Positions 1-15,075 of a stretch of DNA of 64,000 nucleotides are shown in pieces (the stretch's first letter is position 1; every line of letters begins with the position of its first letter). A model generated the notes under the pieces. It made no database searches, was not told where the DNA came from, and worked only from the letters and a program-made list of their open reading frames with translations. This DNA comes from Escallonia rubra. Lineage: Eukaryota; Streptophyta; Magnoliopsida; Escalloniales; Escalloniaceae. Both the position numbers and the translations under genes were made by a program. The DNA lies in assembly GCA_033065855.1 (NCBI GenBank), contig JAVXUO010001311.1, positions 620,001-684,000 on the forward strand, in the 5' to 3' direction.

Positions 1-711
1 AGGCAGGCAACTTCTGCGCAGGCTGGCTTGCCAATTATGATCTGAACCACGCCCATGGACTACAAATCTGTGATAAAACGCCTACTGGGTCACAACATCT
101 GTTAAAGGCAGACCTTAGGGTCATGAGTGGCCTCATTTAGTTTCTTGTTATTAGTTGTTCGGCTTTTCCCCTTCGTAAACAAAACACTTTCACAGCCACT
201 ACCGTCAGAAAAAAAAACTTGACTTCTACCTCTATGCATAACCATCAAGATATGCTCTGGTAAAAGTAGCTTAACAAACGCGATTCTATGGTGTCTTAAG
301 GAAGTTAACTTATCTGCATTTCCAGCCCTTGATTCTACTTTATAGCGCAATGGGCCTGGCATATAATTTGTGCCTCAAGTTTAGGCAACGGTCTAATATG
401 GTGTGATGTCCTTTTCACTCCTTTCGATTCTCATGAAACTAGTGGAATGGAACATTCTGCAAAACTTAGTGAACTCTCGCAACGTTGTTTATATACATAA
501 ACTTGAAATTCTGGCCTATGCTTATCTGAGGCTCTGAGAAACCAAAAGATCAGAATGTAGCTTTACTGGGTAGGTTGGTCTGCATAATTGTGGTTATCTC
601 AAGATATTAATACCGTGAGTATACGGTCTATAACCAAGTCCATTACTGATTCTATCAAATTGGTCACACTACAATCACAAGTTCGTGTAAAGCAGTGCTG
701 AGAGATATGAC
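1..711. other. Left edge, probably intron 2 of the DUF819 gene copy A
   Basis: This stretch lies 3' of exon 2 of the left DUF819 copy on the minus strand. Exon 2 ends at a good GT donor (711/710), so transcription should continue into it. I looked for the counterpart of exon 3 of the right copy (residues ATTVGTIVAFL) and found none. The missing exons must lie beyond the window edge, or the copy is truncated. A purine/pyrimidine-neutral sequence with no convincing open frame fills it. Confidence 0.4.
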
Positions 712-1723
712 CTGATCCAAGCAAGAAGGCCAAGAGCAGTGTCCCGGTAGACCGTATGACATCCCGCATGTTTGCTCTAAACAACAGCAATGGAACGGTT
801 AACGGCAGCAAATATTCCAGGACCACTGAATAAGCCGGCGCATCATATGGAAGAATCCCCACATTACTCACAGCAAGCCCAACCAAAGTGCTCACCAGTG
901 CAGCACTCACCATGTTCCCAATCTTCGTCTTCTCTGACCTTCATTCTCAACATCCAAACAAGTAAATATGTTATTTACTGTTTCATCAATTACCAATAGC
1001 CAAACTACTCCCATCCCCTTCATAATTTTTTTCCCTTTGGCTCTGTGAAATTCGCAGGCACAATCAGAACAACTTAACATAGAAACAAACTACTATGGTG
1101 GTGGTAATTACATACTCCCCCGTGTTTCCTCGTGTTTTTCCTTTCTTTTAGCGAATTCCTAGGATAAATTTTGTACATATAAACATTAACTTTGCTCATT
1201 ATTTTTACCCAACTTGACTTGCCAAACAATAGTTATTAAATATATGAATATTCAACTGAGTTCACTCCTGGACCTTTATATCACAAGATGTCTATCCTAG
1301 GAATTTACAGAACTTCAACGGCGTTAGTACCAAAATAAGAATATTACTTGAAAAGTCAAGCAAGCGGCGGAACAACGAGTAAAGAATGTTTACATATCAG
1401 AGAAGTTACCAGAGACCGAGAGCGCCGGTGGCAAGGAGAGCGGTCCAGGTACCCCAGTGGTCCTGCGGTGAAATTAGAGGGACATTCAAACTTGACCTAG
1501 CCGTAACAGACCGGTTGATATTAGGGCTTTTCGTAGCAATGCGAGGCGGCAATGAGAATGATTTGTCGGCATGAATTGACGGTTTACGTTTTAAGCGGTT
1601 CGTTGCGGTTTTCGTACGAGCGTTGTGGCGGGAAGGGAAGGATGAAAGTTGGAGTAACGGTGACGGTAACGGCGAGGGGGTGAGAGTGTTGAGCAGTAAC
1701 AGTGACGTCGTCGGCGACGCCAT
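712..1723 (-). CDS. DUF819 plastid membrane protein, copy A (exons 1-2, partial at window edge)
   Basis: Exon 1 is 1723-1410 (ATG at 1723) and exon 2 is 938-712; the phases fit (2 then 1). The encoded start, MASPTTSLLLL, is rich in Ser, Leu and Thr and lacks acidic residues, as in a chloroplast transit peptide. Exon 1 ends in the conserved SPQDHWGTWTALLATGALG; exon 2 opens with SEKTKIG and carries two hydrophobic segments ending in LLAFLLGS. Exon 2 is 227 bp, exactly as long as exon 2 of the neighbouring copy, and both exons are clearly similar to it, so the two genes are tandem duplicates. DUF819 proteins are predicted multi-pass membrane proteins related to bacterial YjcL; their substrate is unknown. 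Exons 3-6 are not in the window. Whether this copy is functional cannot be judged here. Confidence 0.75.
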
Positions 1724-2229
1724 TAATGGCGGAAGTCAACTCCCAGGCGATGATAAGGAGGGGGGTTTAATGATTATACAGAGATGATGACGTGTTGGTT
1801 TATTTGTAGGGACTGCAGGAACTTAAAAAAAAAGGCTAAATTACAAATTATCCCTGATTTATTCTTCCTCGAACAACAGCCAGCCGGCTAGAGACGGAAA
1901 ATTTTTCTCGTCGCAGGTTAGATGGATGGATGGCGTGTCTAATTACTTTCGATTTGGGCCAAACAAAACGGACATTTCTCTCTTTTTGTCTGCCGATATC
2001 GTGGAGCCAAACTTGAGATTTTCATGATTGATTCAACTTCCGTTTACCTGTCGTCTTACTTAATTCTCAATAGTTTTGAATATGTTACAAAACACGCTGA
2101 AATTCGTACAATATTTTAATTGAATCTAAAATTATATCACTGTTAAAACGTAGACAACCGTTCACATTGCCCTCGCGTGATTGTTTTGGAAGGGCAAATA
2201 TGTTAATGCACAAGTCTTCTTCTTTACCC

Positions 2230-2275
<46 letters not shown>

Positions 2276-2980
2276 AAACCATTCTTACCTAAACCATTCT
2301 TTTAAGACAACCACGAAAACTTCCACTAATTTAACATATATCCACCACCGCAACCTCCTCCCCCACAAAGTCTTCTCTTACAAAAAAAAATTCATCGTAA
2401 TCAAACATCACATGAGAAACTTAAAGCATTGATACTTGTTTAAAGAAAGAGACTATTTTTACTGTCTAATATGTTGTTTCACCGTCTTGTTTCTTGTTAA
2501 AAAATCAATAACTAGAATATATTTAACATAAAAAGAGAGTGGATAGGATAGGCATAGATAGACGTTAACATTTTTCTATGTAAAATAAATTAAATGTTTT
2601 TATGAATTCTTTCAAATTTTTCAATGCAATCGCTTGCCATTATCTGTTTCTTGAAAAAAGTCAACAACTTTCAGCCCATCGTACAACACTTGCCTTGGTC
2701 CAGATAAAAGCCCATGGTCCCAACAATCATAACGCTCTATTTATCAAGTTGAAAAAATAGGCCCATTTTTGTCCCAAATACTCCACTAGTCTTTTCTCTT
2801 TCTACATTTTCCGTAGAAAAGTTCACTCCACTACTTAAAAGGTCTACTCTACATTATGCTACTACTTTCAAGACAAATGCTGCTACTTTCATAGAGTATA
2901 ATTCAAGAATTTGGATATACATTATGTTACAGTGAAGCATCAGCTCAATTAAGGAACAACTGCTAGTAACCAGAATGGTT
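1724..2980. other. Intergenic region between the two DUF819 copies
   Basis: Head-to-tail spacer: promoter side of copy A and 3' side of copy B. It is AT-rich. Apart from one C/TC microsatellite I see no gene or element. Confidence 0.6.
2227..2271. repeat. Compound microsatellite (C)14(TC)n
   Basis: A run of 14 C is followed directly by about 15 TC units. Simple repeat in the promoter-side spacer of DUF819 copy A. Confidence 0.95.
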
Positions 2981-7505
<4,525 letters not shown>

Positions 7506-8441
7506 TACCGGTAGATCGCCGGCGATTGAAGTTCGAACTTGGGCAACGTGACAGTCCACTAGTTAAATTACAGTCGTACCGTTAACAGAGACGCAGAAAG
7601 ACGGTTGTTGGGATCAACTAACGCACTCCTCATCTCTTAAGTACCGATTTTTTCTTAACTCGTTAACGCTCTGGCTCTCGCTCCTACTCTCTAATTTCAC
7701 GATTTTGTTATGAATTATTTTTTCTAATTTTTTGGCTCTTACGCTTTCTATCTTGCCAAATAGCCCTAAATTCTAATATTTTTGAGTCAATTTGTATTGC
7801 AAATTTTGCACAAATCAGACTTAAGCATCATCAAACTCTCTTTGGAGTAGAGCCGAGACGTCACGAATTTCATGAGCCTTGAGAAGTCTACTAGCTCAAA
7901 ACTACTTCACTACTTTGAAGCTCAAAAATACACCTGGCCAGGGACAATGCAAATCTACAAGAATCTACAGTTTAAGTACACATGACCGGCCTAATGCTCT
8001 CAGGAAGACACCAATTAAGGCATAGCTGCCAGTTAGTGAAGTTTCTTCTTAGGTTCCTCCAACTAAGTAGACGGAATAGGATCTGCAATACAAATCTCCA
8101 TAAGCAATTGTTGGTGCTGAAATTTTCTGTTATTCCTCTCAATCCATGGTCAATGCAGCTCGTAGAGTCAAAAGGCCAGCATGAAACGGCTCTGTGCGCT
8201 TGCACCTCATCAACTTCAGAAACTATTATTACCTGGCAAGTAATTTTCAGGATTACCGTTAACAGTAACCCATATGGAAATTTATGCTGCTGCAATGGAA
8301 TGTGAGAGCTCCTCCTATTTTTTTGAAAAAAGAAACTGACTTCTTTTGATTTATATTCCCATAAATAGTAACAAATTCCAGAATGTAGATACAATGGCTT
8401 AGTAAACCCTAAAGTACAAAGCCGAGTATTGATTCCCAAGG
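7506..8441. other. Promoter of DUF819 copy B and 3' flank of the RBM18-like gene
   Basis: Both neighbouring genes are on the minus strand, so this spacer should hold the 3' UTR of the RBM18-like gene (right side) and the promoter of DUF819 copy B (left side). The long open frames on both strands between 7972 and 8439 show no protein similarity I recognise and are probably UTR. Confidence 0.5.
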
Positions 8442-9434
8442 TTATTGTATGTTAACAGGTGATGGATCAAGAGACCCAATCTGAGCTATATTACCCGCCT
8501 GTTTCTGCTTCTTTGAATCACGGCTCTCTTCCTCCATCGCCTTTAGTTTGTTCTTTATAGCAGCTATTTTAGCGCTTCGATCCATTCGCCCTGAACAGCT
8601 ACCAGCAACGCCTGATCTATTTGCCTCACCAGCCGGCTTGGCAGAATTTTCCGCCATTTCCGCACAGTATTTCTCACTAGCCAGACGAACAACCAGAGGG
8701 CGGCCAGAAACCAACTTTCCATGCATCTTCTCCTTGGCCAATTTAGCTTCCTGCATACTCACTTTAGAGGCAGATATGAGGAAATGCTGCTCACATATAT
8801 GTGAGAGCATTTATTGTTTGTTTCAACTACTGCTGCTAAGACAGAAAACAGACATTCACAATATACCTCTTTGCTTCTAAACTGAATAAAAGCATATCCA
8901 CGTGGTTCCCCACGTTTTGGGCCACGACTATGCCAAAGAAAGTCTTCGGATACAATCTCTCCAAATGGCGAAAACATCTTGATCAGGGTAGCTCTGAAGA
9001 AGCAACGAAATTTTATTGAATTTGCTGTCTAGCTATTTCTACATATAGTGCAACAGAGGACCAACTATACATGGAATTGTCCATACTCTGTTATCCGCAG
9101 ATCAAGGTTGCCAATGTAAAGTCTGCTCTCAGACTTCTCGTCGACAAATCTATTGGGGTCCTGCACTTGGTGACCACAACAGCCTGATTAGAAGTAGTGA
9201 TATGCGTGATACACAATGCAGAAGATGCAAATATGCAACATCTCAGAAAGTTGCGCATTATGGCTTAATAGTTGCGTCCAAACACCGGCTCCAACATATT
9301 ACTTCCATGATATGTGTGAGTGTGTTTGTGAAGACTACGGAGCATGATATGCATGTATCCTGTCATAGCACGGGATGTATGTATGCAAGTATGTATAAGC
9401 TCCTCAGAAAGAAAGATGTTACAAGAGCTACCAT
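8442..9434 (-). CDS. RBM18-like RNA-binding protein with one RRM
   Basis: Proposed coding exons are ATG alone at the end of exon 9528-9432 (9434-9432), then 9160-9087, 8993-8867 and 8750-8442, giving 170 residues; human RBM18 has about 190. The single RRM shows RNP2 LYIGNL and RNP1 RGYAFIQF. The C-terminal helix SAKIAAIKNKLKAMEEE resembles RBM18, as do KITE/RITE after RNP2 and the GRPLVVRLASEKY segment. Family members are small nuclear RRM proteins of poorly known role. The last three exons are certain from the protein. The start is inferred: ATG followed at once by donor GTAGCT joins in frame to GACCCC, giving MDPNRFVDEKSES. A likely 5' UTR exon ends at the donor at 11022, and its CT-rich leader suggests transcription starting near 11.1 kb. 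Confidence 0.8.
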
Positions 9435-9528
9435 GGCACTACAAACGAACCGAATGGCGGTGAGTCCCAGCCAACAGGCGCCGAACAAATTCCAAATTAT
9501 CAGTCTGACAGTCTCGAGTTGATTGCAC

Positions 9529-11160
9529 CTGCATTTAGAAAAATTTACAAAAGTGGTGATTGTGCTGTTCATTCAACCACAAAATTATGCTCATATCTTT
9601 CAAACACCAGTAGTCGCACAAAAACAAAATCAAATCAAGCTTCAAAAAATCTTTTAGGCTGAGACATTATATCTTGAGTGGAATCATGTTTATAGACCTT
9701 TAGTACATTCTTGTTTTTGCTACTGATACTCTAATCAATTAGGCCATTGTCAACAAGTTGAAGGACGGTGGCAAGCCTACCTGCAATATAATAAAATTAA
9801 TATTAGTAAATTTGTTCAGACTTGATCCATAATTATCACTTAACGAGATGTTCAGGCATTTATTGGACGCTTTCTAACCCTCGGCGAAACCCCCAATTAG
9901 CTGGTTTCGGTCAACCAATCCTTTTCGACTCTCGCCTCTCCAAAGTTATGTTCTCTGCTACAACTAATGAGCAAAGTATTCTCCATTACTTTAACTCATG
10001 TTCTTTTCAGTCTAACCGTACCTTTTCTTGCTTCATCAACTTCTAAAAAAAGTCGCTTCTTCTCGTTGGGGCATCCAAAGGCGAGGAACGGATTCACACC
10101 ATGTTGGGTACACACATCGATGCCTGCTATTTAGCAACTCAGGATTCACTCACTTCTCAGTCTTACTGCACAGTCCCCAAGGACCTACGACTGCTTATGT
10201 CCAAAACAATATTTCGCCACTTCTTGCAAATTACTGTCATCACTGCTCAACAATCTTCATATTCAATATTAGGCTACACTCTAAGAACCGAATCTTAGAG
10301 GGTCAATGTTATGGTAGGACATTTCCCGTCGGCCGTCACTCAGTACTCCTTAAATCTCTCCAACCTTACTAGTAACACAACATCACTCTTGCATATCATT
10401 ACACTAATGTTCCTCCTTGCTTTACAGAAGTTGCACTCCCTATACCATGTTCTACTCCTACATGACCTAAAATAAAATCCTACAGTACATATTATACCAG
10501 CCACAATAAACTACACCATCCTAGTTCTGACATATCTTTCATAAGCTCATCAACAAGTAAATTGCATCGATATAGGCTTAAATCTAATATCAAGTGAGTC
10601 CTATTCAGCTCATCAACAAGAAAAAAGCACTCCTTGTAATTGTCAGACTGGAATTTATGGCATTCTTTACTCTATCCTTGCCTATATTCAGCTCATATAT
10701 TTGTACCAATGCATAAACATAAAAGGGCAGTGTAGGGCTATATGTCCTATAGTCTAAGCTTAAAATTACTTGAGGCTATCTAAATTGTAGGTAGCAATCA
10801 CCAATTCATCTACTTGAACGTGTAGTTTTTTTCAGTAAGACAACCGTCCCACGGCCCAATCGCCATTACAAGGTCTGGGAGGGTTGATGCACGCTTGTTA
10901 TAATAATATTCTTACAAAAACGAAAATCTAACATCGCAACAGATATCGGAAAAGTAACGAGACCAAAACCCTAGAAATCAAAGAAAATTAAAAATTGCTT
11001 GACCTGAGGCTGATGAATTTACCAGTTCGCAATTGATAATTCAGAAGCGATCGAAGCAGAAGAAAAGTCACAGCGGCTCGCGAGCGAGAGGGAGGGGGAG
11101 AGAGAGAGAGAGAGTTATGAACCACAGTTTCCGGCCACGTACCGTCATACGCTGAGGAGC
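9529..11160 (-). other. 5' UTR exon and long leader intron of the RBM18-like gene
   Basis: The sequence read on the minus strand shows a CT-rich leader (about 11130-11090), then an exon ending in AACTG at a good donor GTAAATTC (11022), then about 1.5 kb of intron up to the acceptor before 9528. Several open frames between 9822 and 10372 show no recognised protein. A short block at 10850-10900 resembles the plant Au-type SINE. Confidence 0.45.
10850..10905 (+). repeat. Short Au-like SINE fragment (tentative)
   Basis: The block GGTCTGGGAGGGTTGATGCA resembles the internal part of plant Au SINEs (GGTCTGGGGAGGGT..GATGTACGCA). Only about 55 bp can be followed and neither the tRNA-like boxes nor a T-rich tail is clear. 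Confidence 0.3.
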
Positions 11161-11726
11161 GTTATTGGGCTTCAGGCCCAACCATTGAGGGTTGAGACTT
11201 TGCGCCTTTTTTGGAGTTTTGGCCCAGTTGATAAGTGGTTTTCATCTGAAAACTGTGAGAGCTCGGGCCGGAGATAAGGAGACCATGAACTTTGCGGCCC
11301 ACGGGCTGACAGATTACCGGGATAAGGCCACGTAGCACGCAAAAGTAGTATCTATTAAAATTTAAAAACAGGCTCCATTGTTGACATGGCGTGTTCGTTT
11401 ATTATTTTTATTTTGTACTTTTATTTTTATTATTCAGTTAGAAAATATGATTATATGTTTTTATCATTATGACAACAGTTTTTTAGCTACTTTTCTCTTT
11501 AAATAGGTAAGAGGCGGTCGAAAAAAGGTATAGGTGTTTTTACATTTTTTACTGTTTAAGTTAGATTTTTTCAAAACAAAAAATAGAAAATAGTAAACAT
11601 ACAATCTTAAAATCATCTATGTAAATCTGAAAAGTAAAAATGGTGAACGAAAATGTCAACGTTTATCACAAAATTTTACTCTTAGCATTATATAGTAATG
11701 AAAAAGCATATAAGGGGTGTAAATAA
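11161..11726. other. AT-rich spacer without a gene
   Basis: After the RBM18-like promoter the sequence becomes strongly AT-rich with T and A runs. I see no gene, element end or structured repeat. Confidence 0.5.
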
Positions 11727-12113
11727 TATTTTTTCTTAAAATTATCATCACCCATCAAAAAGGAAGATTTTGATCTTACTCTAAAAGAGAACAAACTCAT
11801 CAGAAATCAAAAGGTATTCCAAAATCTCAAAATAAACCCATCTGAAATTGCAGAACATATCCTACACAGCTACAACAACTACGAAGACACCATGTTACCC
11901 GGCCCACCCCCACCAAACGAACGTAACACAGCAGGTTACCCAACTCCAATCAACTGGTACAAAGCACAGTTTGATGCGGCAGTGCGTGAACAAAGATCTA
12001 GTCAAGCTGCAATCAATGCAAATACCAACTCAAATCTATCTTTGACCTTGCCACCTCCATACTTGATCAGGCAAGAAAGGCCATCTTGTGTAATGTTTTT
12101 ATCAGGGCCGTAA
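11727..12113 (+). other. Unrecognised open frame of about 128 codons, no clear start
   Basis: An open frame runs from just after a stop at 11724 to the stop at 12111-12113. Its first Met is at 11892. The composition is protein-like: a charged, helical first half (FDLTLKENKLIRNQKVFQ, then PSEIAEHILHSYNNYED) and then LPGPPPPNERN and a polar stretch with NWYKAQFDAAVREQR. Codon use looks less AT-biased than the surrounding DNA, so it may be a leftover exon or a transposon-derived gene piece. I cannot place it in any family. No splice partners were found around it, and the DNA to its right is a degenerate repeat. Confidence 0.35.
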
Positions 12114-12660
12114 TTGAATCGAACTGTTCATAAAATGCTCGTGTTTCGTTCTCTCCAGAACCTGTTCAAGTTCGTTTATATAATATACGAATCAAATATG
12201 AACACAATTTTAGAACTCGTTTATTAAACGAGCCGAGCATGAATATTTCAAAATGTTCACGAATGTATTTGTGTACTGCTCGTCTAGATAATTACTTAAT
12301 AATTATATGTTCAAAATCCAAAAGTCATATAGCTTAGTTATAAATTTTAATTAGTTTAAACTTGGAAGCCTAAAATCAGTTAGACAAATTGAATTAAGTA
12401 AGGTTTAATTCTAATTTGGAAATAATTATTTTGAACGAGAACATAGTTTTCAAATTCGAGTTCGGTTCGCATAAATAAACGAACAAACTCGAGCAAACAC
12501 GAGTTTTCTAAACCGAACGACGAATGTGTTCAACCAAGATTTTAAAGATTAAACGAATACGAACACGAAAATGAGTATGGCCTAAAACTAAACAAATGAG
12601 TTTAAATATATTTCTCTTCGGCTCAAACTCGATTCGTATACAGTCTTAATTTTTGCTATG
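12114..12660. repeat. Degenerate GAAC/CGTTT-rich repeat
   Basis: The stretch is crowded with variants of GAAC, CGAAC, TCGTTT and AAACGAG in both orientations, for example CTCGTTTATTAAACGAGCCG. Similar sequence is common in plant intergenic DNA, and weaker relatives occur near 47.4, 54.4, 60.4 and 60.96 kb. No clean unit or ends can be drawn. Confidence 0.55.
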
Positions 12661-13378
12661 AAAGTTCATCCCGTGTAATGTTTTCACTTTAGTTGGTTGG
12701 CCGTCGACAAGCACTACCCAAATGGCTAAATTCAATGAAGTGTCAACTAATTGGCCCTACATCATCAAATTGTCAATAATAGATAATTAACAAATAAATA
12801 AAGGAATGAAAAATCCTATTTGAAGTTTCTAAACAGCATTAGAGCATCTACAGGCATGATCCTTTAAGAAGAAAGAAAAAACAAGAAAGGCAGGCTTGCT
12901 GTAGATGTTGGTGAACTGAACCAATATATTATAAAATGGTGATCTGAGCAACTTTTACTAAGTTGGTGCCAGCCAACAGGCATTTTAAGGTTGTGAATAC
13001 AACCAGGCTCGCTGTGTTCTCCATTTCATGGCATCAGCATACATCCCAAGTATCAAAATCAATAATCCAGATTCCCCCTGGTTGATGCAAAAGGACAGGC
13101 AACTTGATTTTGACTGGTATTGTCTTCCTTAGAAGCTCATTGGATTTTGGTTCATAGAGTTCTCATCAAATTCAGACATGCTTTTAAGCTTTGCTTCATA
13201 AACAAAAGCTTGAACAAAGTTTAGCACTGGTCAGCTTATGCCTTAATGACATCGTTTAGTAAGAAAAAAGAGAGTGTGTTTAAGCTTTAACATCATAAAT
13301 GAGTTACTATTTAACGATTCTAATCGTTTGAGCTCTGTCTAGGTCGATAGAGAAGGCTATCTTAGGGCAAGTACTTTC

Positions 13379-13729
13379 TGTTAAAGTTCTATATTGGTTA
13401 TACATTAGAATTGATTTTTATACTGGTGGGCTTTTCCTCCTTTGGTCATGCGTTTGAGTTGGACACCACGTTTTAATGTAGTATTAGAATTAGGCTCTGC
13501 CCATGTTATATGGTCTTTAGGTAGTGCTCCACTACCTCATATTCCACTTTATGCCTAAGGATTCGGTTTATTCAGATTGATGCTTGGGATCGACTCATAT
13601 TGAACGCTGAACGGGAAGATGGGTGTTAAAGTTCCACATCAATTATACATGGAATTGAGATCGTTCTTGTACTCGATACATTTATCCTCTTCTTGAGCAT
13701 GTTGTTGGGTTGGATACCATACTTTAACA
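13379..13729 (+). mobile_element. TRIM (miniature LTR retrotransposon) fossil
   Basis: Two direct repeats of about 100 bp lie at 13379-13478 and 13624-13729. Each starts TGTTAAAGTT and shares the segment GTTGGACACCA/GTTGGATACCA near its end; the right copy ends in ACA. After the left repeat there is a site like the Met-tRNA primer-binding site (TGGTATCAGAGC family), and a purine-rich tract precedes the right repeat. The internal part is only about 145 bp and codes for nothing, which is typical of TRIM elements, mobilised by other retrotransposons. The two repeats have diverged strongly, so the insertion is old. Confidence 0.65.
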
Positions 13730-15075
13730 TTTCATAATGTCATTATTTAGAAGGTATTTGGGGTTGATTTTGGAGTGATCGACTTATAATAGATTTGTCA
13801 AGGGTTTGGCGTAACAAGTATGTGCTTAAACACATGCCCTAAAAAATAGAAATAATGTTTAAAACCAGGAAAACAAAAGTGATGTTTCTGGTTTTAAACA
13901 TTTTTGGAGAAACATGTTTGACCAGAAAAGTATTAAATCAATTTCACATTGATTACAAAAGAATATTGAATGCCCTTTCGGTATAATTTAGTTTAGGGTT
14001 CACTAATATCTAGGAGAAGAGAGAGTTATTCATGCATACGTCTAGTTTGACTCTATACACTTTTTGTATGTTAATTGTTTCTAAGTTTAGTTTTTTTACT
14101 CGTCATTTTGATAAATATTTGTAGGGGAAATGCAAAAGGGTAACATAATTATTCACTATACAGTTTATTATAGAATATAGAGAGTATTAAAGAATAACAT
14201 AAGTTATCTTTGAGGCCGCTGTTGATCATCTTCTCACACTAAATTTTTTTCATCATTTTTACCCAAACACTTTTCACAGCTTTTAACAAAAAAGTTCGTA
14301 AATTTTGTCAAACAATTCGGATTTTGCTTAAATTTGACGATAACTATTTTTAAGAATTGTTTTTTATTTTAATTAAAAAGCTACTTTTCTTAAATTAATG
14401 TCAAAGAGGCTCTTAATAATAAAGCGTTGAAGAGTCCATGTCTTTGACGAATTTGGTCCAGTACGAAACACATTGAATTCATGTGGTTGCCATCACAACA
14501 GGTTGAGCTGTAAGATATGGTATGTCCCAAATCCTTGACTTTCTGAAACATCTACACTCAACCACCACCTGAAGCCATGATAAGCAAGCTTAGAGCTATT
14601 TGAATTCGCACCATTGGTAATTGCTTAGTACCCTCTTCGCGACAGCTGCAAATGGAGCTTTTGGGTTTTGGCCCACACATGAAAGGGTTCCAAAAGATAA
14701 GCTTGTTAAGTCTTTGGGCACCATGTCTTTGAAGAAACAGCCGGAAAATCATTAATTTCCATCACCATCTTCTCCACAGTCCCTTTCACTTTCCCACTTA
14801 CGCCACCAGTCAAGACTCCCTCTTTACTCACGTGCGTTGTGCTTCTTCAAAACACTTCATAACACTGTCCCTCCACCATTCTCCACCATAAACCCATCAA
14901 TTGATTGAACCAATTTGTCCCTAACATCCCATGATTTTGGCTTGTTGGACATGCAAGTGAGTTTTCCGTTTCTAAAGGGACCGTGAATCTCCGTTGAAGA
15001 GAAAAAGCTTCACTCTCTCTTCACATCTCTAATTTTCTCGAGCTCCTCTTTCAAAGCCCACAAATTTCTCTAGCC
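13730..15075. other. Upstream region of the receptor kinase gene
   Basis: AT-rich spacer followed by a CT-rich leader from about 15010 to 15070 that looks like the 5' UTR of the kinase gene. The small minus-strand frame at 14558-14752 shows no family similarity. I see no element here. Confidence 0.5.

Noticed and set aside
7972-8439. Overlapping open frames on both strands between DUF819 copy B and the RBM18-like gene
   Set aside because: Composition is not protein-like and the place fits the 3' UTR of the RBM18-like gene.
9822-10372. Open frames and an rRNA-like feel in the RBM18-like leader intron
   Set aside because: I could not match it to any rRNA, snRNA or protein; overlapping frames without codon character.
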